A stretch of DNA of 7,217 nucleotides from Nitrospirae bacterium RBG_19FT_COMBO_42_15 (GTDB lineage: Bacteria > Nitrospirota > CAKKRA01 > 9FT-COMBO-42-15), in contig MHEL01000039.1 of NCBI GenBank assembly GCA_001803815.1, forward strand, positions 1-7,217, written 5' to 3'. The notes beneath the pieces were generated by a model. That model was not told the origin of the DNA, ran no database searches, and was given only the letters and a program-made list of their open reading frames with translations. Position numbers and translations under genes: made by a program. Positions 1 to 6,206 of this stretch are shown here, piece by piece; positions within the stretch are counted from its first letter, which is position 1, and each line of letters opens with the position of its first letter.

Positions 1-205
1 ATATGCTGTAAACAGAGGCGCTGTTGCCCTTTCCTGCAGCGAGTTTGAAAAGAAGCTTACAGAGCTTGCATATTATAAGCAGAATGATATAAATAAAGAT
101 GAAGAGATTTATTCAAGTGATTTTGCATCAACAAAAAAGAAGGGGAATCCGAGGAGGCTTTCAAAAGAGGAGAGAAGAAAAAGGGTGAGGATGAATAAAT
201 TATAG
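1..205 (+). CDS. C-terminal fragment of an unidentified protein with a basic tail
   Basis: The frame beginning at base 2 is open from the window edge to a TAG at 203-205 and gives the last 67 residues of a gene whose start lies outside. It reads sensibly as protein. The segment NRGAVALSCSEFEKKLTELA is faintly like the C-terminal helix region of ParA/MinD/CpaE-type ATPases, where an NRG-type motif is followed by a hydrophobic strand and a helix ending in LA. The last 25 or so residues are rich in Lys and Arg (KKKGNPRRLSKEERRKRVR) and look disordered or nucleic-acid/membrane-surface binding. It stops 7 bases before the FHA gene, so the two are probably co-transcribed. That a gene ends here is fairly sure. 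The ATPase idea is weak and no function is assigned. Confidence 0.6.
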   Translation, partial: YAVNRGAVALSCSEFEKKLTELAYYKQNDINKDEEIYSSDFASTKKKGNPRRLSKEERRKRVRMNKL

Positions 206-212
206 GGGGAAT

Positions 213-791
213 ATGAAGATAGCCTGTGAAAACTGTCTTACAATATACGAAGCGCCTGATGAAAAGGTAAAGGCAAATGAGCTGATTGAGTGTCCTGTCT
301 GCCAGTATATTAATATAAATAAAAAAAAGATTGAGGTTCCGCCTGAAAATACAAAAAAGAGCGCTGCTGTTGTTGATGCCAGTACTGATAAAGATTACGG
401 TAAGACAATGTATGGAGAGGTTGATGAAGCAGGCAAGGTTAAACAGGCAGAGGTTCAGGTTACAGAAGGAAGGCTCAAGGCAATACCCGAAGATAAAGAG
501 CTGTTTGTTGTTATATCAGACAGCAGCGGGACGGAGATAAAACATCAAATTAAAACAAGCGAGTGCATCCTTGGAAGGGGAGAGGGCTCTGACATTATAA
601 TAAACGACCCGGAGGTATCAAGAAAGCACTCCGCCATAGACATATATGAGAATAAGTTTGTGATAAGGGATTTGGAAAGCACAAACGGCACATATCTTAA
701 TGATACACGGATAAAGGAGGATTTATTAAAAGAGGGAGACCGCATAAGAATAGGCAATACACTGCTTACATTTGTTGTAAAAACAATTTAA
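213..791 (+). CDS. Zinc-ribbon and FHA-domain protein
   Basis: This is a 192-residue cytoplasmic protein with two recognisable parts. Residues 1-31 form an MJ0042-type zinc ribbon with cysteines C5, C8, C27 and C30 in two CxxC knuckles. Residues about 97-191 form a forkhead-associated domain, a fold that binds phosphothreonine peptides. The FHA signature is complete: G121-R122, S136-R137-K138-H139, and S156-T157-N158-G159-T160. The residues between (about 40-95) are charged and probably flexible, and contain a lone KTMYG stretch around T65. There is no membrane segment. The ATG at 213 is preceded by a G-rich run (205-210) only two bases away, so initiation may depend on coupling to the gene ending at 205. 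Proteins of this layout usually act as phospho-dependent scaffolds next to Ser/Thr kinases, secretion or pilus genes. No kinase is visible here, so the partner is unknown. The domain calls are firm; the role is not. Confidence 0.9.
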   Translation: MKIACENCLTIYEAPDEKVKANELIECPVCQYININKKKIEVPPENTKKSAAVVDASTDKDYGKTMYGEVDEAGKVKQAEVQVTEGRLKAIPEDKELFVVISDSSGTEIKHQIKTSECILGRGEGSDIIINDPEVSRKHSAIDIYENKFVIRDLESTNGTYLNDTRIKEDLLKEGDRIRIGNTLLTFVVKTI

Positions 792-796
792 TAGAA

Positions 797-804
797 AAGG
801 AGGG
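797..804 (+). promoter_or_regulatory. Strong ribosome binding site of the lipoprotein gene
   Basis: AAGGAGGG lies with its GGAGG core seven bases before the ATG at 811. It is a near-perfect Shine-Dalgarno sequence and fixes the start, unlike the crowded G-rich run before the FHA gene. It suggests the lipoprotein is translated independently and well. Confidence 0.8.
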
Positions 805-810
805 AGTGTC

Positions 811-1095
811 ATGAAAAAAATGACGATATTTCTTTTTACCGGGATTTTAGCTATAACCATTTTGTCGGCCTGTGCAGCGGGATTACAGAATTATGAAAAG
901 GTTAGCCTTGGCATGAGCAAAGAAGAGGTAAAGAATATTGCAGGCAAGCCATCCCGTGTTTTAGAAGGAGAGACAACAGGCGAGGCTGGCCTTATCAACA
1001 AGGCAGGCAAATATGAGATATGGCTTTACAGAGGGAGCCTCCTTATCTTCTCTGAGGACAAGCTGATAAACAAGGCGCGCAAAGGCAAACCGTAG
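811..1095 (+). CDS. Small BamE/SmpA-like lipoprotein
   Basis: This is a 94-residue secreted lipoprotein. The N-terminus has two lysines, a hydrophobic stretch (residues 5-19) and a lipobox L-S-A-C with C21 as the lipidated residue. Ala at the next position would not retain it in the inner membrane, so outer-membrane sorting is likely. The mature part (about 28-85) matches the SmpA/OmlA/BamE fold. It has V-S-L-G-M-S-K-E-E-V leading a helix, then G-K-P (45-47), then strands around Y68-EIWLYR and LLIFSEDKL. It is shorter than E. coli BamE (about 113 residues) and has no second cysteine. In BamE this fold helps assemble beta-barrel proteins, but many small lipoproteins share it with other jobs, so the bam role is not claimed. 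It is the last gene of the short plus-strand operon, 19 bases after the FHA gene. Confidence 0.85.
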   Translation: MKKMTIFLFTGILAITILSACAAGLQNYEKVSLGMSKEEVKNIAGKPSRVLEGETTGEAGLINKAGKYEIWLYRGSLLIFSEDKLINKARKGKP

Positions 1096-1283
1096 GTTTC
1101 TTCTGGAGATTAATAGCGCTACCTATAACCCTGCTGCTCTATAAAAGTTGTTTTTGGTGCTACCTGTCAACTTATGTTACCTTTATAAGGCTCATGCAGG
1201 GCTTAATATAAAGAGATTGCGGATTATTGTGATTTGCAGGGTGCAGGTTATTAAGGAGCGGGGGGAGAAACTGAAGAAAAGGT
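1096..1283 (+). other. Intergenic stretch, no gene seen
   Basis: No supportable gene lies here. A TTG-started frame of 66 codons (1148-1348) runs through the downstream promoter and into the antitoxin start, and has no recognisable product. The heptamer GCTACCT occurs at 1118 and 1159, with a one-base variant, GTTACCT, at 1176. A five-base stem (AAACC/GGTTT, 1087-1099) sits at the lipoprotein stop without a T-tract, so no terminator can be called for the upstream operon. Confidence 0.5.
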
Positions 1284-1320
1284 TTGACAGGGCAATTTTA
1301 GTCAATGTAAAATATATATT
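1284..1320 (+). promoter_or_regulatory. Promoter and likely operator of the toxin-antitoxin module
   Basis: A consensus -35 box TTGACA (1284-1289) is followed by an 18-base spacer and a -10 box TAAAAT (1308-1313), one mismatch from TATAAT. Transcription would start near 1320, leaving a leader of about 20 bases before the antitoxin ATG. An inverted repeat ATTTTA-N7-TAAAAT (1295-1313) covers the spacer and -10 box. A perfect AT-only palindrome of ten bases (1311-1320) follows. Type II modules are usually repressed by their own antitoxin or complex at such sites. The promoter is well supported; the operator role is inferred from position and symmetry. Confidence 0.65.
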
Positions 1321-1324
1321 AAGG

Positions 1325-1332
1325 AAAGGAGG
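1325..1332 (+). promoter_or_regulatory. Strong ribosome binding site of the antitoxin
   Basis: AAAGGAGG has its GGAGG core six bases before the ATG at 1339. Such a strong site on the antitoxin, against almost none for the downstream toxin, fits the need for antitoxin to be made in excess. Confidence 0.8.
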
Positions 1333-1338
1333 AAAAAA

Positions 1339-1560
1339 ATGCGCGTAAGCGATATTCCTGAGATTGCCAATTTGAATACGCCAGAAAAGATTCTGCTGGT
1401 TGAGGAGCTGTGGGACAGCATTGCTTTAGATGAATCTAAGGTTCCGGTACCACAAAGCCACATATATGAATTAGACAAAAGGCTTAAGAGTTATGAATCT
1501 AATCCCGGAACCCTTTTGTCTCTTGAGGAGCTCAAGGCCAGAATAGAGAAAAGGAAATGA
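1339..1560 (+). CDS. Antitoxin of a type II toxin-antitoxin module (PF09720/TIGR02574 type)
   Basis: This 73-residue protein has the pattern of the 'putative addiction module component' family. It has a start like SDIPEIANLNTPEKILLVEELWDSIA, with the conserved LxEELWDSI helix at about 20-28. A middle segment carries ELDKRL (44-49). The C-terminal S-L-E-E-L-K-A-R-I stretch replaces the more usual SWEEVK. Members are small proteins that neutralise a co-encoded RelE/ParE toxin. The N-terminal part probably dimerises or binds DNA, and the C-terminal helix wraps the toxin. Family length is typically about 70-80 residues, so it looks intact. The stop codon overlaps the toxin start in ATGA, which couples toxin translation to antitoxin translation. 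It has its own promoter and ribosome binding site just upstream. Confidence 0.88.
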   Translation: MRVSDIPEIANLNTPEKILLVEELWDSIALDESKVPVPQSHIYELDKRLKSYESNPGTLLSLEELKARIEKRK

Positions 1561-1880
1561 CCTACACCCTACGATTTCTCCCTTCCGTGGAGGAAGACGC
1601 TTTTGCCGGTTATGTCTGGTATGAATTAAAAGCTTCAGGACTTGGCGAAGAATTTCTTCGGATGTTTTATTCTTCCTCCAGTGAGCTAACTTATAATCCG
1701 CTGCTTTACCCAAAGGTATATGGTGAATTCCGACGCTGTCTGCTCAGAAGATTTCCATATGCCGTCTACTTCAGGACAATAGGCAATCAGATTGTTGTGT
1801 TTGGACTCTTTCATTGTGCGCGTGATCCCCATACTATTAAAATAAAACTGCAAGAGCGAGATGAACCAAAGCGCCTTTGA
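1557..1880 (+). CDS. ParE/RelE-fold toxin of the type II module
   Basis: This 107-residue protein belongs to the RelE/ParE toxin superfamily. Signs are the N-terminal strand MTYTLRFLPSVEED, the helix with A-G-Y-V-W-Y-E (17-23), G-L-G-E-E-F (28-33), N-P-L-L-Y-P (47-52), R59-R60, F66-P67-Y68-A-V-Y-F, and the C-terminal H86-C-A-R-D-P (to 91). This pattern is closer to ParE-like members than to the classical ribosome-dependent RelE. The target could therefore be DNA gyrase or the ribosome and cannot be decided from sequence. The start ATG overlaps the antitoxin stop by four bases and has only a poor purine-rich AAGGA directly against it, so translation should depend on coupling. The gene looks complete and in frame, with nothing to suggest decay. 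It lies convergent to, and 75 bases from, the end of the tatD-fusion operon. Confidence 0.87.
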   Translation: MTYTLRFLPSVEEDAFAGYVWYELKASGLGEEFLRMFYSSSSELTYNPLLYPKVYGEFRRCLLRRFPYAVYFRTIGNQIVVFGLFHCARDPHTIKIKLQERDEPKRL

Positions 1881-1955
1881 AGCAGGAAGGTAAATTATTA
1901 CATGTGGCTATGGCTATCTGTTGAGTTTACGCCCTGTGCTGATTATTAAAAGTAT
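1881..1955. other. Convergent intergenic gap without a clear terminator
   Basis: The toxin gene and the minus-strand operon end here facing each other. The only hairpin nearby is CAAAG-CGC-CTTTG (1867-1879), which spans the toxin stop and is not followed by a T-run on either strand. A short tandem GGCTAT pair occurs at 1906-1917. Termination is probably Rho-dependent, or the two transcripts overlap. Confidence 0.4.
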
Positions 1956-3326
1956 CTATCCCACAACATTATATTCCCTGATTCTCAGTTTGACACCTAA
2001 GTCTTTTGCGATCTCTTCGCATTTTGGTATGTCTATCTCCGGCATCCTGACAACTGTTGCTGTAACATCAGGTATGTATTTTTTTGCCTCTTTTATAAAC
2101 TCAATTACAGCCTTGTATGTCTCTATGCCAAATGCAGGCTGGCATATCTTGAAATATTTCTCAGCGTCATCTGCATCAAGGCTTATTGACATGGAATCAA
2201 CAAGACCCTTCAGCTCCGGCAGGATGTTCCTCTTGTGAATAAGATTTGCATGGCCGTTTGTATCAACCCTGACCATTCCACCCTTTTCCTTTACTGCCTT
2301 TGCCACTTCTTTTACCACATCAAGCCTTATCAAAGGCTCGCCGTATCCGCAGAAGACAATCTCTTCATATCTCTTTGGGTCGCCGATTGCATCAGTTAAT
2401 TCCTTAGCGCCCGGCTCTTTTCTTAGCCTAAGATTATGGCCCTTTACAAAATCTGTATAATATCTTACACAGAATACACATGAGCTTGTGCATCTGTTTG
2501 TAAGATTCAGATAAAGAGATTCCCTGATTGGATATACAATCTTTCCTTCATCTTCTATCTTACCTATCTTAAAGAGGTTCATTGCATTGAAGGATGTAAT
2601 CCTACCGATATCCTCATATGTGAGTCCCTTTAGTTCAGCAAGTTTTTCAGCAACATACTTTACATAGGCAGGCTCATTCCTCTTTCCTCTAACAGGCTGG
2701 GGCGCAAGATACGGACAGTCTGTTTCTATCAAGATATTTTCTATTGGCATCTCTTTTGCGACATTCATTACATTTACAGCCTTTGGAAATGTAAGGGTCC
2801 CTGAAAAGGAGATATAGAATCCCATGTCAACAACCTTTTTTGCAAGTTCAATCTCTCCTCCAAAGCAGTGAAACACGCCGCTGAGATGCTCTGTCTTTTC
2901 TTCTTTAATTATCTTTACTGCCTCATCTCCAGCATCCCTTGAATGTATGATTAATGGAAGATTGTGCTCCTTTGCAATCTGAATCTGCTCCCTGAATCTT
3001 TTTATCTGCAAATCCTTTGGCGAGTGTTCATAGTGATAGTCAAGGCCTATTTCACCATAGGCAACTATCTTTTTATTTTTTAGAAGTGAACGGATGATTG
3101 TATAAGTTTCATCTGTAATATCCTTTACCTCATGAGGATGGATGCCACTGGCTGCGTATATAAAATCGTGCTTTTCTGCAAGTTCAACAGCGCCTCTGCA
3201 TCCATTTAAATCAGAGCCGACTGTTATTATATAGCCGAGCCCTGCATCCTTTGCCCGTTTTATCGCATCTTCCCTGTCATTGTCAAATGGCTCCATCTCT
3301 AAATGGGCATGTGTGTCTATCAGCAT
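1956..3326 (-). CDS. TatD-family metal-dependent hydrolase fused to a radical SAM domain
   Basis: This 456-residue protein has two enzyme domains in one frame. Residues 1-255 are a complete TatD-type TIM-barrel hydrolase (these act as 3'-5' DNA exonucleases or DNases). Its metal ligands are all present: H6 and H8 in THAH, E92 in GEIGLDYH, H128 in IIHSRD, H153 in FHCFGG, and D203 in ETDCPYLAP. After a short linker (about 256-268), residues 269-456 form a compact radical SAM domain. It has the iron-sulfur motif C279-x3-C283-x2-C286, GYGEP (327-331) for S-adenosylmethionine, and VDTNGHA (354-360). It matches in character the TatD-associated radical SAM family (TIGR04038), usually a separate protein of about 200 residues. 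The ATG lies 3 bases after the metG stop. Only a weak AAGGT precedes it at 10 bases, so translation is probably coupled to metG. The substrate of the radical SAM half is unknown. A plain gene symbol tatD would cover only the first domain. Confidence 0.9.
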   Translation of the reverse strand: MLIDTHAHLEMEPFDNDREDAIKRAKDAGLGYIITVGSDLNGCRGAVELAEKHDFIYAASGIHPHEVKDITDETYTIIRSLLKNKKIVAYGEIGLDYHYEHSPKDLQIKRFREQIQIAKEHNLPLIIHSRDAGDEAVKIIKEEKTEHLSGVFHCFGGEIELAKKVVDMGFYISFSGTLTFPKAVNVMNVAKEMPIENILIETDCPYLAPQPVRGKRNEPAYVKYVAEKLAELKGLTYEDIGRITSFNAMNLFKIGKIEDEGKIVYPIRESLYLNLTNRCTSSCVFCVRYYTDFVKGHNLRLRKEPGAKELTDAIGDPKRYEEIVFCGYGEPLIRLDVVKEVAKAVKEKGGMVRVDTNGHANLIHKRNILPELKGLVDSMSISLDADDAEKYFKICQPAFGIETYKAVIEFIKEAKKYIPDVTATVVRMPEIDIPKCEEIAKDLGVKLRIREYNVVG

Positions 3327-3329
3327 GGC

Positions 3330-5240
3330 CTATTTTACCTTGCTTCCGGAAGGGATATCTTTTTCAAATGTGGCAAGCGTCAGGATATCGCCATCAGATG
3401 CTGCAAGGACCATTCCCTGTGATTCTATGCCCATGAGTTTTGCAGGCTTTAGGTTTGCCACAAGGATGATTTTTTTGCCTGTTAAATCTTCTGGCGCATA
3501 GTGTTTTGCAATGCCTGCAACAACCTGCCTTTTTTCATTTCCCAATTCAACCTGAAGCTTGACAAGCTTGTCAGATTTCTCCACCTTTTCTGCCTCAATG
3601 ATTTTACCAACTCGCAGGTCTATCTTTGCAAAGTCATCAATGGCGATGAGATTGGTTTCCTCTTTTTTTTCCATCTTCTTTTTTCCCTCCAATTTCTCTT
3701 CTGCAACAATTCTCGGAAACAGATGTTCGCCCTTAATTACAGTTGTATTCGGTTCTAAGCCGCCCCACTTTTTCCCCTTATCAAAATCTGCAGAGACTAT
3801 CTCCTCTTTTATGCCCAACTGCCTGCATATCTTTTCTGCTGTTGACGGCATAAAAGGAAATATCAGATATGCAATCTGCCTCATTGCCTCTGCGCTGTTA
3901 TATATTATATTTGACAGCTCTTTTTTCTTTGCGTCATCCTTTGCCAGCGCCCATGGCGCTGATTTGTCAATATAGGTATTCGTCACATTAACAAACTCCC
4001 AGATAGATTTCAAAGTTCTGTCAAACTCAAGATTCTCCATATATCCTTCAATGCTCTTAAAGACCTCTTTTGATTTTTCTATTGGGTTCTCTTTTAATTC
4101 AATCTTTATATCAGGATGAGGCGATGGTATTACACCATCAAAGAATTTGAACACCATTGTAATGATTCTTGATAAAAGGTTGCCAAGGTCATTTGCAAGG
4201 TCGCTGTTAAAACGCTGTGTCAATGCAGCCTTTGAAAAATCGCCATCAAGGCCAAATGGCACCTCCCTTAATAAAAAATATCTGAACGCATCTGCGCCAA
4301 ATTCATCTATCATCTGATATGGGTCAACAACATTACCTTTAGACTTTGACATCTTCTCGCCTTCAACAGTCCACCATCCATGGCCAAAGACCTTTTTTGG
4401 CAAAGGAAGCCCGGCTGACATTAAAAATGTTGGCCAGTATACTGCATGAAATCTTAGAATGTCCTTGCCAATTATATGCAGGTCAGCAGGCCAGTATTTA
4501 TTGAATCTTTCTTTATTATCAGGAAAACCAGCAGCAGTAAGATAATTTGTCAAGGCATCAAACCAGACATATATAACATGCCTTTCATCTCCCGGAACAG
4601 GGATGCCCCATTTAAAACTTGTTCTGCTTATGGATAGGTCTTTTAAACCGCCTTTTACAAAGCTGATAATCTCATTCTTTCTTGTTGCCGGCTGGATGAA
4701 ATCAGGGTTTTCATCATAGAATTTTAAGAGGGCATCCTGATATTTGGACATCTTAAAAAAGTAGCTCTCCTCTTTTAATTTTTCAACAGGCCTGCCGCAG
4801 TCAGGGCATTTGCCATTGACTAATTGCAGTTCAGTAAAAAAGGCTTCGCAGGGAGTGCAGTACCAGTCCTCATACATACCTTTATAGATGTCGCCCTTTT
4901 CCTGCACAATTTTAAATAGCGCAGCAACTGCCTTCTTGTGCCTCTCCTCTGTTGTCCGTATAAAAGCATCATTGGATATATTCAATTTCTCCCATAGCTT
5001 CTTAAAGCGTAACACAACCCTGTCTGCAAGGGCCTTTGGCGTTTCATTATTGCTTATTGCAGTCTTTTCCACCTTCTGGCCATGCTCATCAGTGCCTGTT
5101 AAAAATAATACCTCATAACCTTTCAGCCTTTTATAGCGGCTGATGGTATCAGCAGCAATAGTTGTATATGCATGTCCGATATGCGGGACATCATTAACAT
5201 AATATATAGGTGTTGTTACATAGAACTTTATTTTAGTCAA
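3330..5240 (-). CDS. metG: Methionyl-tRNA synthetase with C-terminal tRNA-binding domain
   Basis: This 636-residue enzyme charges tRNA-Met with methionine in the cytoplasm. The class I signatures are intact: H20-I-G-H23 and K296-M-S-K-S300. The inserted zinc knuckle has C128-x2-C131 and C145-x2-C148, the four-cysteine, single-zinc form. Other conserved parts are YVWFDAL (224-230) and GKDILRFH (258-265). An anticodon-binding helical region spans about 340-480. After a charged linker (about 512-530, KKKMEKKEE), residues 534-636 form an Arc1p/Trbp111-like OB-fold with IDLRVGKI, VVAGIA and SQGMVLAA, which drives dimerisation and tRNA binding. The length suits the long bacterial form. The start is TTG at 5240, chosen because AGGAG (5247-5251) lies six bases upstream and an in-frame TAG (5250-5252) excludes anything longer with ATG. 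It sits 13 bases after ricT. Confidence 0.97.
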   Translation of the reverse strand: MTKIKFYVTTPIYYVNDVPHIGHAYTTIAADTISRYKRLKGYEVLFLTGTDEHGQKVEKTAISNNETPKALADRVVLRFKKLWEKLNISNDAFIRTTEERHKKAVAALFKIVQEKGDIYKGMYEDWYCTPCEAFFTELQLVNGKCPDCGRPVEKLKEESYFFKMSKYQDALLKFYDENPDFIQPATRKNEIISFVKGGLKDLSISRTSFKWGIPVPGDERHVIYVWFDALTNYLTAAGFPDNKERFNKYWPADLHIIGKDILRFHAVYWPTFLMSAGLPLPKKVFGHGWWTVEGEKMSKSKGNVVDPYQMIDEFGADAFRYFLLREVPFGLDGDFSKAALTQRFNSDLANDLGNLLSRIITMVFKFFDGVIPSPHPDIKIELKENPIEKSKEVFKSIEGYMENLEFDRTLKSIWEFVNVTNTYIDKSAPWALAKDDAKKKELSNIIYNSAEAMRQIAYLIFPFMPSTAEKICRQLGIKEEIVSADFDKGKKWGGLEPNTTVIKGEHLFPRIVAEEKLEGKKKMEKKEETNLIAIDDFAKIDLRVGKIIEAEKVEKSDKLVKLQVELGNEKRQVVAGIAKHYAPEDLTGKKIILVANLKPAKLMGIESQGMVLAASDGDILTLATFEKDIPSGSKVK

Positions 5241-5246
5241 TAGAAT

Positions 5247-5251
5247 CTCCT
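5247..5251 (-). promoter_or_regulatory. Ribosome binding site that fixes the TTG start of metG
   Basis: On the minus strand AGGAG is followed by six bases and then TTG at 5240-5238. An in-frame TAG at 5252-5250 prevents an upstream start, and the next residues (TKIKFYVTTPIYYVND) are the conserved N-terminus. A rare start codon is therefore the best reading. Confidence 0.7.
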
Positions 5252-5253
5252 AA

Positions 5254-6204
5254 TCAATTTTTGTGCCTTTTCCTGTGTCTTCTCCTTCTCTTCTTTTCCC
5301 TGAATGACGCAGGTTTTTGCGCCTGCAGCTGTGAAGGCTTTTCAGTCTGCTGCTGCGCTGCTGTCCCTGCTGTTTCTTTTGGCTGCACCATCGGCTTGGA
5401 TTCAGGTTTTACCGCCTCTCTATTTTCTAAAGGCATTGCAGTTTCTCTCTTTGCTTGGTGTATTACCTGCTCTTTTTCTTCTGCCAACAAAGGTGTCTCG
5501 GAAATAATTTCTTCTGTTTCTTGAGCAATAACCGCTGTCTCAGGCCGCGGCGTCCTTTTACATGGTTCGCCATTTCCTGCCTCATATCCTATACAGCACA
5601 TCAATCTGCCGCATATGCCTGATATCTTTGCAGGGTTTAAGACCATAGACTGCTCTTTTGCCATCTTTATTGAGACAGGTTCAAATTCCCTGAGAAACGA
5701 GGCGCAGCAGAGCTGTCTGCCGCATTGTCCATATCCATTAATCATCCTTGCCTCGTCGCGTACGCCTATCTGCCGCATCTCAATCCTTGTCCTGTATTTG
5801 CCCGCGACATCCTTTACAAGCTCCCTGAAGTCAATACGGTTATCTGCTGTAAAGTAAAAGGTTATCTTGCTGCCGTCCGGCATATATTCAACATCTACGA
5901 GCTTCATTGGAATCTCTCTATCCTTAATCCTTTCAAGGCAGAATCTGAACGCCTCTGTTTCCCTCTCTTTATTATTTTGCATAGCCGTAATGTCTTCTTC
6001 CCCTGCCTTTTTTAGAACCTTCTTTAATTGTCTGCCCGAGGAAAACTGCTGGATAAGACGGGGTATTGAGGATATCTTTGCATATCCCACACCCCTTTCT
6101 GTTTCCACTACAACAGCGTCTCCGATTTTTAGATCAAAATCAGCCGGGTCAAAATGATATGTCTTGCCTCTGTCCCTGAATTTTACGCCTACAATCTTTA
6201 TCAT
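5254..6204 (-). CDS. ricT: PSP1-domain protein RicT (YaaT) with a long charged tail
   Basis: This 316-residue protein matches RicT/YaaT. In Bacillus subtilis it joins RicA and RicF in an Fe-S complex (the Y complex) that steers RNase Y processing of mRNAs and affects sporulation and competence. Residues 1-60 form a small beta domain (IVGVKFRDRGKTYHFD, DAVVVETERGVGYAK). The PSP1 domain follows (about 60-150), with KLVDVEYMPDGSKITFYF and the FRELVKDVA helix. Cysteine clusters come next: QCGRQLCC (160-167) and GICGRLMCC (196-204), plus C215, matching the proposed cluster ligands. Residues about 218-316 are an extra tail of about 100 residues. It is first rich in Glu, Gln and Pro and ends with KKRRRRHRKRHK. 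The ATG follows GAGGTGG by seven bases, read inside the last holB codons, with a 2-base gap. No RicA or RicF is seen here. The domain call is sure; the RNase Y link is by homology. Confidence 0.92.
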   Translation of the reverse strand: MIKIVGVKFRDRGKTYHFDPADFDLKIGDAVVVETERGVGYAKISSIPRLIQQFSSGRQLKKVLKKAGEEDITAMQNNKERETEAFRFCLERIKDREIPMKLVDVEYMPDGSKITFYFTADNRIDFRELVKDVAGKYRTRIEMRQIGVRDEARMINGYGQCGRQLCCASFLREFEPVSIKMAKEQSMVLNPAKISGICGRLMCCIGYEAGNGEPCKRTPRPETAVIAQETEEIISETPLLAEEKEQVIHQAKRETAMPLENREAVKPESKPMVQPKETAGTAAQQQTEKPSQLQAQKPASFREKKRRRRHRKRHKN

Positions 6205-6206
6205 AT

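Noticed and set aside
1087..1099. Stem AAACC-GTA-GGTTT at the lipoprotein stop as a terminator
   Set aside because: Only five weak pairs with a three-base loop, and the following bases are mixed pyrimidines and not a T-run.
1148..1348. Plus-strand open frame of 66 codons beginning with TTG
   Set aside because: It runs through a clear promoter and into the antitoxin gene, has no ribosome site worth the name and no recognisable protein pattern.
1867..1879. Hairpin CAAAG-CGC-CTTTG as a terminator for either strand
   Set aside because: The stem is only five pairs, it lies across the toxin stop codon, and no T-run follows on either strand.
1921..2238. Plus-strand open frame of 105 codons just after the toxin
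   Set aside because: It begins at a TTG in the convergent gap without a ribosome site and is mostly antisense to the conserved radical SAM domain.
1956..3326. Possibility that the TatD and radical SAM parts are two genes joined by a sequencing error
   Set aside because: The frame is continuous with ordinary codon use through the linker, and no ribosome site and start codon could be seen for a separate second gene. Read-level checking would still be useful.
3559..3975. Plus-strand open frame of 138 codons
   Set aside because: It is wholly antisense to metG with no start signals. The Ser- and Phe-rich product is typical of a shadow frame.
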